Shown here one piece after another: positions 1 to 8,422 of a stretch of 32,723 nucleotides of DNA. The position numbers were made by a program, and so were the translations under genes. This DNA is from Actinomycetales bacterium Ga0077552 (GTDB lineage: Bacteria; Actinomycetota; Actinomycetes; Actinomycetales; Microbacteriaceae). The DNA lies in NCBI GenBank assembly GCA_001464255.1, contig LNFD01000186.1, positions 1 to 32,723 of the forward strand. The letters are read 5' to 3'. The notes under the pieces were generated by a model. That model was given only the letters and a program-made list of their open reading frames with translations, was not told where the DNA came from and did no database searches. Position 1 is the first letter of the stretch; the number at the start of each line of letters is the position of its first letter.

Positions 1-36
1 GCTCGCGGTCAGGAACACCCCCGCGGCGGCGAGGTC

Positions 37-1032
37 TTACTCTTCCGCGGAGGTGCTCAGGTGGTGAGTGAGCCCATCGAGGGCGAGATCTTCAGCGATC
101 CTGACCACGCGCGTGCCTTCCGCCAGAGTGACAATCCGGTCGGTATCGCCGGTAAGCACGGCGTCGCGGAAGGCCTCATGCTCGGCGAGCAGGGGCTCTT
201 TCTTCCGCAGCGCGAAGCGGGTGATGTCGCCTTCGGAGACCCCCCGGAACGAGCTGATCCCGTCCCACGTCTCCGTGACCTCACCGTTCATGTAGTGAGT
301 AAGGTCAGCCGTGAGGGTGTCGACGACAAGGGCACCCTTTTCACCCGTGATGATCGTGGTGCGCTCTTTGAATGGCGTCAGCCAGTTCACCGTGTGCGAC
401 GCGATCGTTCCCTTGCTGAGGGTTCCGACGGCAATGAGCATGTCTTCGTGATCCCGACCCGAGCGGTGGGCGGTTCGGGCGTTCACGCTCACGTAGTCCT
501 GTTGGCTGACCCACGCTGTGAGATCGATGTCGTGTGACGCGAGGTCTTTGATCACTCCCACGTCAGCGATGCGGCCGGGGAATGGCCCCTGGCGCCGCGT
601 CGCGATCTGATAGATGTCTCCGATCAACCCATCGGCGATGCGAACTCGAGCCGATTGCAGGGCCGGATTGTAGCGCTCGATGTGACCCACCCCGCCGATG
701 AGCCCGGCCTGGGTGAACAGGTCACGCAACTCGATCGCCGCCTCGGTGGTGGATGCGACGGGCTTCTCGATGAGGGCATGGATGCCACGCCCCGCGAGCG
801 CCTGCCCGATCGACAGGTGGTATGCCGTCGGGGCCGCGACGACGCAGTAGTCGAAGCCCATGTCAAGAAAGGCCTCGAGATCCTTGATGACCGGGCGGCC
901 CTCGACCGTGGCGGGCACCGAGTCGGCGGGGTCGTATACGCCGAGGAAGTCGACGCCCTCGAGACCGCCCAGCACGCGGCTGTGGTGGCGCCCCATGACG
1001 CCGAGGCCGAGCACTCCGGCGCGCAGTGCCAT
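37..1032 (-). CDS. Gfo/Idh/MocA-family NAD(P)-dependent sugar dehydrogenase (WbpB/WlbA-like)
   Basis: N-terminal Rossmann motif GVLGLGVMGRHHSRVL, EKPVA motif (LIEKPVASTTEAA), HDIDL segment; overlaps the start of the upstream aminotransferase gene by 1 nt. Confidence 0.9.
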   Translation of the reverse strand: MALRAGVLGLGVMGRHHSRVLGGLEGVDFLGVYDPADSVPATVEGRPVIKDLEAFLDMGFDYCVVAAPTAYHLSIGQALAGRGIHALIEKPVASTTEAAIELRDLFTQAGLIGGVGHIERYNPALQSARVRIADGLIGDIYQIATRRQGPFPGRIADVGVIKDLASHDIDLTAWVSQQDYVSVNARTAHRSGRDHEDMLIAVGTLSKGTIASHTVNWLTPFKERTTIITGEKGALVVDTLTADLTHYMNGEVTETWDGISSFRGVSEGDITRFALRKKEPLLAEHEAFRDAVLTGDTDRIVTLAEGTRVVRIAEDLALDGLTHHLSTSAEE

Positions 1033-2108
1033 CAGCTGCCCGCCTTCGCGACGGCGTTGACGGCCTCGACGATGATGGCGAGCTGACGGCGGCTCAGCGA
1101 AGGGTAAACAGGCAGTGACAGCACCTGCGTCGCCGCCAGCTCGGTCGTCGGCAGGTCGAGAGTCTGTGCGAACGACGGAAGCCGGTGGATGGGCGTCGGG
1201 TAGTACACCCCGCTACCGACGCCGCGCTTGGCGAGCTCGGCTGCGAAGGCGTCACGATCGTGGTCCACGACGCGCACCGTGTACTGGTGGAAGACATGCT
1301 GGGCACCCTCGGCAATGGGGGGCACGACGACGCCGCGGATGTTGGCCGAAAGGAAGGCGGCGTTCTGCTGGCGCTTCGCCGTCCACGCAGGAAGCTTCGT
1401 GAGCTGGACGCGTCCGATTGCGGCGTGGATGTCGGTCATGCGGGTGTTGAAGCCCACCACCTCGTTCTCGTAGCGGCGCTCCATGCCCTGGTTGCGCAAC
1501 ACGCGGATCGCCCGCGCGATCTCGGCGGAGGGGGTGGTCACCATGCCCCCTTCACCCGACGTCATGTTCTTCGTCGGGTAGAACGAGAACGAGGCCGCGA
1601 TTCCCCACGCGCCGACCGGCACTCCGTCAACAGAGGCGAGGTGCGCCTGAGCGGCGTCTTCGAACAGCAGGAGCCCGTGCTTCTCGGCGATGGCCGAGAT
1701 CGCCGTCAGGTCAGCCGGGTGGCCGTACAGGTGCACGGGCATGATGGCCTTCGTGCGGGGTGTGATCGCCGCCTCGATCGCGGCCGGGTCGGCATTGAAG
1801 TGATCGAGCTCGATGTCGACGAAAACAGGAGTGGCGCCGGTCAAGGCGACGGAGTTCGCCGTCGCAGCAAAGCTGAACGACGGCACGATGACCTCGTCGC
1901 CCGGCCCGATGCCAGCGGCGAGGAAGGCCATGTGAAGAGCCGAGGTGCCGGAGTTCAGCGCGACCGACTCGCGGCCGGCGACGTGGGCCGAGAATTCCTT
2001 CTCGAATGCGGCGACTTCGGGGCCCTGTGCGAGCATGCCCGAGCGCATGACGCGGTCAACCGCCCTGCGCTCCTGGCGGCCGATCTCAGGCTTTGCGGCG
2101 GGAATCAT
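1032..2108 (-). CDS. DegT/DnrJ/EryC1/StrS-family PLP-dependent sugar aminotransferase (WbpE-like)
   Basis: NSGTSALHMAFLAAGIGPGDEVIVPSFSFAATANSV; PLP-lysine context SFSFYPTKNMTSGEGGMV; operon position. Confidence 0.93.
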   Translation of the reverse strand: MIPAAKPEIGRQERRAVDRVMRSGMLAQGPEVAAFEKEFSAHVAGRESVALNSGTSALHMAFLAAGIGPGDEVIVPSFSFAATANSVALTGATPVFVDIELDHFNADPAAIEAAITPRTKAIMPVHLYGHPADLTAISAIAEKHGLLLFEDAAQAHLASVDGVPVGAWGIAASFSFYPTKNMTSGEGGMVTTPSAEIARAIRVLRNQGMERRYENEVVGFNTRMTDIHAAIGRVQLTKLPAWTAKRQQNAAFLSANIRGVVVPPIAEGAQHVFHQYTVRVVDHDRDAFAAELAKRGVGSGVYYPTPIHRLPSFAQTLDLPTTELAATQVLSLPVYPSLSRRQLAIIVEAVNAVAKAGS

Positions 2109-2720
2109 CTATGCAACCTCAATCAGTTCATGGTCATTGGTCTGTCGATACCGCTCCCCGGTGGCCGGGCAGATGTAGATCGCGGGGTCGTGGGGGTCGA
2201 CGGTCAGCGGTTGACCTGCCTTGCCGACCCATCCGATGCGCCGCGCCGGGCTTCCTACTACGAGGGCGAAGTCGGGAACGTCCTTCACCACAACGGCGCC
2301 AGAACCGACGAGCGCCCAACGGCCGATCGTGATGGGCGCAACGCAGGTAGCACTGGCGCCGATCGATGCGCCCTCGCGGATCTCGACGCCGACCGGATGC
2401 CAGTCGGCAGCCGACTTCGGGCTGCCATCGGCGTTGATGGCGCGCGGGAAATGGTCATTGGTGAGCACGACAGCGGGCCCGATGAATACGCCGTTGCCGA
2501 GGCGGGCAGGTTCGTAGACGAGGGCGTAGTTCTGCACTTTGCAGTTATCGCCCATCTCGACGCCCGTGCCCACGTACGCACCTCTGCCCACTATGCAGTT
2601 CTGACCCATGACGACGTCTTCACGCACCTGGGCGTAGTGCCAGATCTTCGACCCGTTGCCGACGGCGGCGTTCTCAGCGACATCCGCTGTTGGATGAAAA
2701 AAGGCCGTCGAATCGCTCAT
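2109..2720 (-). CDS. Left-handed beta-helix (hexapeptide) N-acetyltransferase, WbpD/WlbB-like
   Basis: Start chosen at MSDSTAFFHPT (SD aggag upstream) instead of the longer ORF start at 3071; hexapeptide repeats, LTNDHFPRA, GAVVVKDVPDFALVVGSPARRIGWV; directly abuts the aminotransferase gene. Confidence 0.9.
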   Translation of the reverse strand: MSDSTAFFHPTADVAENAAVGNGSKIWHYAQVREDVVMGQNCIVGRGAYVGTGVEMGDNCKVQNYALVYEPARLGNGVFIGPAVVLTNDHFPRAINADGSPKSAADWHPVGVEIREGASIGASATCVAPITIGRWALVGSGAVVVKDVPDFALVVGSPARRIGWVGKAGQPLTVDPHDPAIYICPATGERYRQTNDHELIEVA

Positions 2721-3013
2721 GAGACTCCTGCACAAACTGAACCCGCTGGGGTGCCGAACTGAGGGGGAGAGATAGATTCCGGCGGCGCGCGCCCGCTTCG
2801 ATCGGAAGTCCTGTCGTGAGCCCAATACTAGCGTCGCTTCCCGTGGTCGAGCCCCACGCGGCCGTGACCCGAGTGCTCTGTGGTGCTGGCCGCGAACGTG
2901 TCGGCGCTGGGCTCGTTCGAGCTGTGTTTGAGAAGAGACACAAGTTGCGAAGGCTGGTGCGGTCGAGTTGTCACGGCCGCCACAACGGTCTGGGTGTTCG
3001 GTGGTGCCTGTCG

Positions 3014-3019
3014 TAACGT
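3014..3019 (+). promoter_or_regulatory. Candidate -10 box (TAACGT) 6 nt upstream of acyl-CoA dehydrogenase ATG
   Basis: TAnnnT + N6 + ATG; no SD. Confidence 0.45.
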
Positions 3020-3025
3020 CTCGGC

Positions 3026-4204
3026 ATGACATTTCCCACTCTCGCCAGCGACTTCTACGGCTTCGAGGCACAGCTCGCCGACCACGAGAGAGACGCGCTC
3101 GTGCGTCTGCGCTCGTTCCTGGAGGCCGACGTCAAGCCGGTCGTTAACGACTACTGGGATCGCGCCGAGTTCCCTCGCCAGATCCTGCCCGGCCTGCACC
3201 AGCAGCAGGTCTTCGGCAACCTGTGGGACGAGACGAAGGCGGGCGACTACAGTGCTGTCTACGGCGGCTGGACGGCGCTCGAGCTCGCGCGCGTCGACGC
3301 GAGCGTCGCGACCTATGTGGGCGTGCAGAACGGCCTGGCCATGGGCTCGATCGGCGTCGCCGGTTCGCCCGAGCAGCGCGCCGAGTGGCTGCCGAAACTC
3401 AACACCGGCGAGGTCATCGGCGCCTTCGGGCTCACCGAGCCGCTCTCGGGCAGCGACTCGGCCCAGGGCCTTCGCACGACGGCGACGCGCGACGGCGACG
3501 AGTGGGTGCTGAACGGCAGCAAACGCTGGATCGGCAACGCCACCTGGAGCGACATCACCATCATCTGGGCCAAGAGCACGGATGACGGCCAGGTGAAGGG
3601 CTTCATCGTGCCGACGAGCACGACCGGGTACACGGCCACGAAGATCGAGCGCAAGCAGGCGCTGCGCATCGTGCAGAACGCCGACATCACGCTCGAGAAC
3701 GTGCGCGTGCCCGAGTCGCACCGCTTGCAGAACGCGAACTCGTTCCGCGACACAGCCGCCGTGCTGCGCCTGACCCGCGCCGAGGTGGCCTGGGCCGCTG
3801 TCGGCACGGCGATCGGCGCCTACGAGGCCGCGGTCGACTACGCGAAGAGCCGCCAGCAGTTCGGCAAGCCCATCGCGAGCCACCAGCTCGTGCAAGACCT
3901 GCTGAGCCGCAGCCTCGGCAACATCACGGCGAGCATCGCGCTCTGCTCGCGCGTCTCGCAGATGCTCGACCAGGGCGTGCAGCGCGACGAGCACGCCTCG
4001 CTCGCCAAGGCCTTCGCGACCACGGCCATGCGTGAGACGGTCGGCCTGTGCCGCGAGCTTCTTGGCGGCAACGGCATCGTGCTCGATTACGACGTCGCGC
4101 GATTCCACGCCGACGCCGAGGCGCTCTACAGCTACGAGGGCACGCGCGAGATGAACAGTCTTATCGTCGGCCGCGCCATCACGGGGATGGGCGCCTTCGT
4201 CTGA
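3026..4204 (+). CDS. Acyl-CoA dehydrogenase family protein (glutaryl-CoA dehydrogenase-like)
   Basis: FGLTEPLSGSDSAQGLRTTATRDGDEWVLNGSKRWIGNATWSDI, YEGTREMNSLIVGRAITG C-terminal motif. Confidence 0.93.
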   Translation: MTFPTLASDFYGFEAQLADHERDALVRLRSFLEADVKPVVNDYWDRAEFPRQILPGLHQQQVFGNLWDETKAGDYSAVYGGWTALELARVDASVATYVGVQNGLAMGSIGVAGSPEQRAEWLPKLNTGEVIGAFGLTEPLSGSDSAQGLRTTATRDGDEWVLNGSKRWIGNATWSDITIIWAKSTDDGQVKGFIVPTSTTGYTATKIERKQALRIVQNADITLENVRVPESHRLQNANSFRDTAAVLRLTRAEVAWAAVGTAIGAYEAAVDYAKSRQQFGKPIASHQLVQDLLSRSLGNITASIALCSRVSQMLDQGVQRDEHASLAKAFATTAMRETVGLCRELLGGNGIVLDYDVARFHADAEALYSYEGTREMNSLIVGRAITGMGAFV

Positions 4205-4240
4205 TCGTCGCTCAGCCTCGCACCGGTCGGCGCGCAGAGA

Positions 4241-7024
4241 TCACTGGCCGCTGGTGGGCACGTGTCCTGAGTTTCGGGGAAGGCCGAGCCAGCGGGGTCG
4301 CCCTCCAGAATCGATCGACCACGACGACGTGTCGCGTTCACGCGCGAAAGACCGCCCCACGGCATTCATCATCATCGGCGGGAGAACACGTGCGCGCAGG
4401 CTGAGGGGAACCTGCGTCAGTAGCCGCATGGTGCGCCGCATCGCCGTCGGACGCCTCATGAGCGCAAGACCGACCCGGCGACGTGCTGTGACATCACGCG
4501 CGAGCGGCAGCAGGCGGGACACCACCCAGGCGATCTCGCGCGCGAGCTGATCATCGCCCGCGACGAGCGCGGTGAAGTAGTCGGAAACGGTGGACTGCAG
4601 CAATCGAGGCGCCGCTGCCTCAGCGATCGATGGCTGAGTGTCGGTGAGGGGGAAACGATCGACAAGCAATTGCAGGTACACCAGCCGACTGCGGAGAAAT
4701 GCAACCGACGAGGAAGCGTTGGCCGTGTGCGTGCGGTAGCGGATGCGCACCCGCGGCTGCACCGCGATCGAGTAGCCGCGACGGTAGAGCCGCAGATACA
4801 GCTCATCGTCTTCGTACCCGGAGAGGCGACGGTCGAAGCCCCGCACCTGCATCAGAGCGCTGCGGCGCATGAGACTCGCTGAGGGCAGGGCCATGATGTC
4901 GGCGTGCACGATCGAGGGCACGGTGCGTCGGTCGATGACGACGCGTGTCTCGCTGAGGTAGGAGCCGACGAGAGTCTCACCGTCGGCGTCGATGAGGTCG
5001 AAATCGCCGAACACCCAGGCCAACGACGGGTCGCTTGCAAGGGTCTCGTGAAGCACCGCGAGGTGATCGGGCCGCCACACATCGTCTTGGTCCAGAAAGG
5101 CCACGTACTCGCCGCGCGCCGCACGAATACCCGTGTTGCGGGCAGCGCTCTGACCGGCGTTGCCCTGGCGCAGGATGCGAAGGTCGAACGGCAGCGTGAG
5201 TCTCTCGACGAGCGCCACAGAGTTGTCGGGTGAGCCGTCATCGACAACGATGACCTCACGAGGCGGATGGGTCTGCGCGGCGATCGACTCGAGCGCCTCT
5301 TGCACGTAGCGTTCACCTCTGTACAGGGCCATGATGACCGAGATGCCGCCCGGTTCCGACTCGCTGTGGGTGCTCTCCCAGAGGATGGCCTCATGCTCGG
5401 GACCGGGCATGGGGACGACCGAGGGGATCGCCTCGGCCTGCAGCTTGCCGATCTCGTCGCGCAGCCCGCGGAACCGCTCGGCGGCCATCTCGAGCCAGGA
5501 GCCGGGGAGGAGGGCCCGACGCGCCTCGAGCACCTGCTCGGCTGCCGACGCCCACTGGGTCGCGCACCATCGGTCGCCACGAGCGGCCGCTGAGCGGCTG
5601 AGAAGGTAGGCACCGTCGAGCGCTGCGATCACCCTTTGCTCATCGTCGGCAGCACCGAGCTCGACGATGGCGGCAGCGAGCTCACCGAGATTGCGGTCGA
5701 ACAGGGTGTTCTGCCCGACCGACGCGGCCTCGACATGGAGCCGAACCGTCCACAGTCCGTGGTCGACGACCGCACCCGCATCGACCAGCCGCGCCCAGAG
5801 TTCCGCCGCGGCGGGGGGGTCGGTGTGCAGCAAGGCAAGAGCTCGATGCGGCCGTGACTCTGCTTCGATGATGCGCGAATCACCGTCGAACACGTGAAAC
5901 CGGCGTCGCTTGTCATCGACCGCTGCCTCGGCGAGGGAAAAGTACGCGAGGGCTTCGGCCCACTCGGTGCGATGCACGACGCGACGCATGCCGCACGCGA
6001 ACGCGGCAGGAGAGAGCAGAACCGGGAGCGCCTCTCCCGCAGCGATGCGGTGCAAGACTGCCTGCGGGTCGGCAAGATCGACCTCATGAGCCTCAATAAT
6101 CGTCGCGATCATTGCGCGCTCCTCGTCGGCCGCATCGAGGCCCTGGTTGACGAGGGTGCGATACCGGCGCACGGCCATGGCGGCGCGCAGGAGGGCGGGG
6201 CTGATCGGATCGTCGGCAATGCCACCGAGGAAAGCGGCAAGCTGGTCGGGGCTCGGACCGGTTGAGGTGACCGACAGTTCGCGGCCCGGTTCACGAGTGG
6301 CCGCGGCGTAGAGGGTCGGTCCGTCGCGCACCACGGTCGCGCTGCCGAAACCGCTGTCGGCGAGCAGCTCGCGCAGGGCATCCGCTGACGCAAGGAATAG
6401 GTGGCCCCCCGGGCCGACCGCCTGAGTCGCCGCGCTCTCGGTCGCGGGCTTCACGATCTCAGCCGCTGGCGTCGACAGCAACAACACGCCGCCGGGGGCG
6501 AGGTGCACTCGCATTCCGTGCAAGAACGCGCGGGGGTCGGGCACGTGCTCGATGACCTCTGAGGCGAGAATGACGTCGAACGTGCGGCCAAGGGTCGTCT
6601 CGGCGGTGACGTACTGCTCGAGAATCTCGACACCGAGCTCGTGTGCGCCGCGTCGCCCCGAGTACGAGGGCTCGACGCCGACTGCCTGCCAGCCGAGCAC
6701 GTCGCGTGCGTAACGAACGGCGAAGCCGTAGTTGGCCCCCACATCGAGAAAGCGTGTGCCGGGCCCTCGGTCGACGCGGTACAGGTTCTGCAGAATCACG
6801 TCGATGCCCGCTTCGGATTGCAGGTAGTGGTCGACGAACTGGTCGTCGGCCTCGCCGTAGACCTCGCCTCCGTGAACGGTGATCGAGCCGCACTCGTCGC
6901 ACAGCGTGCCGAACATCGGGGTGCCGACCACGGTGGTCGAGTGGAAGAGCGCCTCCCCGTTGCACTCGGTGTCGCAGGGGATGCAACGGGCGCGGGTACG
7001 GCCACTCGTCCAGTTCAAGCTCAT
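4241..7024 (-). CDS. Large fusion: N-terminal Cys4 (CxxC..CxxC) plus class I SAM methyltransferase, alpha-helical linker, C-terminal GT2 glycosyltransferase
   Basis: Start set at MSLNWTSGRTRARCIPC (7024); CIPC/CDEC Zn-ribbon pair; FLDVGANYGFAVRYA SAM motif; ISVIMALYRGERYVQEALESIAAQTHPPREVIVVDDGSPDNS and FLDQDDVW GT2 motifs. Confidence 0.88.
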   Translation of the reverse strand: MSLNWTSGRTRARCIPCDTECNGEALFHSTTVVGTPMFGTLCDECGSITVHGGEVYGEADDQFVDHYLQSEAGIDVILQNLYRVDRGPGTRFLDVGANYGFAVRYARDVLGWQAVGVEPSYSGRRGAHELGVEILEQYVTAETTLGRTFDVILASEVIEHVPDPRAFLHGMRVHLAPGGVLLLSTPAAEIVKPATESAATQAVGPGGHLFLASADALRELLADSGFGSATVVRDGPTLYAAATREPGRELSVTSTGPSPDQLAAFLGGIADDPISPALLRAAMAVRRYRTLVNQGLDAADEERAMIATIIEAHEVDLADPQAVLHRIAAGEALPVLLSPAAFACGMRRVVHRTEWAEALAYFSLAEAAVDDKRRRFHVFDGDSRIIEAESRPHRALALLHTDPPAAAELWARLVDAGAVVDHGLWTVRLHVEAASVGQNTLFDRNLGELAAAIVELGAADDEQRVIAALDGAYLLSRSAAARGDRWCATQWASAAEQVLEARRALLPGSWLEMAAERFRGLRDEIGKLQAEAIPSVVPMPGPEHEAILWESTHSESEPGGISVIMALYRGERYVQEALESIAAQTHPPREVIVVDDGSPDNSVALVERLTLPFDLRILRQGNAGQSAARNTGIRAARGEYVAFLDQDDVWRPDHLAVLHETLASDPSLAWVFGDFDLIDADGETLVGSYLSETRVVIDRRTVPSIVHADIMALPSASLMRRSALMQVRGFDRRLSGYEDDELYLRLYRRGYSIAVQPRVRIRYRTHTANASSSVAFLRSRLVYLQLLVDRFPLTDTQPSIAEAAAPRLLQSTVSDYFTALVAGDDQLAREIAWVVSRLLPLARDVTARRRVGLALMRRPTAMRRTMRLLTQVPLSLRARVLPPMMMNAVGRSFARERDTSSWSIDSGGRPRWLGLPRNSGHVPTSGQ

Positions 7025-7099
7025 CTGCGGTCTCTCGTCATCGTGTGGCGGTGATGTGGCGAGCCAGGCACCCGCCGTGTGGCGCGTCTGGCGCGCCGG

Positions 7100-7105
7100 T
7101 AAGCT
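7100..7105 (+). promoter_or_regulatory. Candidate -10 box (TAAGCT) 6 nt upstream of O-antigen-ligase-like gene ATG
   Basis: TAnnnT + N6 + ATG; no SD. Confidence 0.45.
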
Positions 7106-7111
7106 CGTGGC

Positions 7112-8422
7112 ATGACGTGGCTCCGCGAACGGCGCGTGGCCCTCGCCGCCCTCACGTTCTTCACTCTGCTGGCGGGCGACGCCTGGCGCAACACCATCAG
7201 CTGGTACGGCTGGGGGCTCGTCGCCCTCGCCATCATCGTACTGTGGGCGCTCGTCGCGATTCGTCTGCGGGTCGACCTGCGGCGCATCCCGATCGCCCTC
7301 GGCACGCTGCTCGCCGTCATGGTCGCCTCGATCGTGTGGTCGGTCTACCCGGGCGCCACCGCGGTCGCCCTGCTGACGACGCTCGCGACCGTCGCGGTGG
7401 GCGCGATCATGGCGCACACCGTCTCGCTCGAGCAGCTGCTGCGCGCGCTCGGGGTCGCCCTGCGCTGGATCCTCGGGCTCTCGCTCGCCTTCGAGCTCGT
7501 CGTCGCGGCGATCATCCAGCGCCCCGTGCTGCCGCTCTGGGTGTCGTGGGAGGAGCCGTTCCCGAAGGCCTTCTACTGGTCGCGGGCGCTGCTGTTCGAG
7601 GGCGGGCGCATCCAGGGAATCCCGGGCAACGCCAACCTGCTGGCCTTCGCCGCACTCATCGCCGTCATCGTCTTCGGCATCCAGTTGGCCGAGCGCCGCG
7701 TGGGCGCCGCGGCGGGCTGGGGCTGGCTCGGTGCGGCGCTGCTCACTCTCGCCCTGACCCGCTCATCGACCGTCCTCGTGGCGGGCCTCGCCGCACTCGT
7801 CGCCCTCGCGGTGCTGCTGCTCGCCCGCCGGCTCACGATGCGCGGCCGGCTGACGCTCTACGGCCTCACGGCGGCGGCCGCGGCGGGCGCTGTCGTGCTC
7901 GCGCTCGTCTTCCGCGAGACCCTGCTCGACCTCGTCGGCCGCAGCGACGACCTCACCGGCCGCCTCGACATCTGGGCCGCCGTCATCGGTCTCGCGGAGC
8001 AGCGGCCCGTGCTCGGCTGGGGTTGGGTGAGCTACTGGGCGCCGTGGGTCGAGCCCTTCGACGACCTCGTGATCATCGACGGCGTGCGCTACCTGCAGGC
8101 GCACAACGCCTGGCTCGACGTGCTCATGCAGCTCGGGTGGGTCGGGCTCGTCGTCTTCACGATCCTCGTCGTCACGACGGGCGCGCGCGTGCTGTCGTGG
8201 TCGGTGGATGCCCCGCTCGGCAACCCCGCCCCCACCGCCGCGCTGCGCCTGCTGCCGGCCCTGCTGCTCACGGTGCTGCTCGTGCACAGCCTCGCCGAGT
8301 CGCGCCTGCTCATTGAGGCGGGGCTCGTGCTGCTCGTGTACCTCGCGGTCGCGAGCCGCGTGCGGGGCGTCACGGTGCCGCCGACGCGCATCCTCGCCGC
8401 CCCGGGGGCCGAGTCCGCATGA
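7112..8422 (+). CDS. O-antigen ligase/polymerase (Wzy/WaaL)-like polytopic membrane protein, copy 1
   Basis: Many hydrophobic segments; GIPGNANLLAF, EQRPVLGWGWVSYW, LQAHNAWLDVLMQLGWVGL motifs. Confidence 0.85.
   Translation: MTWLRERRVALAALTFFTLLAGDAWRNTISWYGWGLVALAIIVLWALVAIRLRVDLRRIPIALGTLLAVMVASIVWSVYPGATAVALLTTLATVAVGAIMAHTVSLEQLLRALGVALRWILGLSLAFELVVAAIIQRPVLPLWVSWEEPFPKAFYWSRALLFEGGRIQGIPGNANLLAFAALIAVIVFGIQLAERRVGAAAGWGWLGAALLTLALTRSSTVLVAGLAALVALAVLLLARRLTMRGRLTLYGLTAAAAAGAVVLALVFRETLLDLVGRSDDLTGRLDIWAAVIGLAEQRPVLGWGWVSYWAPWVEPFDDLVIIDGVRYLQAHNAWLDVLMQLGWVGLVVFTILVVTTGARVLSWSVDAPLGNPAPTAALRLLPALLLTVLLVHSLAESRLLIEAGLVLLVYLAVASRVRGVTVPPTRILAAPGAESA

Noticed and set aside
1-36. Possible start of another minus-strand gene at the left edge
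   Set aside because: Too short to support a start codon or product from the visible bases.
1185-2762. 525-aa plus-strand ORF across the aminotransferase and acetyltransferase genes
   Set aside because: Spurious GC-rich frame; both minus-strand genes have clear catalytic motifs.
2893-2919. cgaacg...cgttcg inverted repeat upstream of the acyl-CoA dehydrogenase gene
   Set aside because: Short arms with a 15-nt spacer; expected by chance in a GC-rich intergenic region and no second copy noticed.
2828-4108. 426-aa minus-strand ORF opposite the acyl-CoA dehydrogenase
   Set aside because: Antisense shadow; Arg/Ala/Val/Leu/His-rich with no recognisable motif, while the plus strand encodes a clear enzyme.
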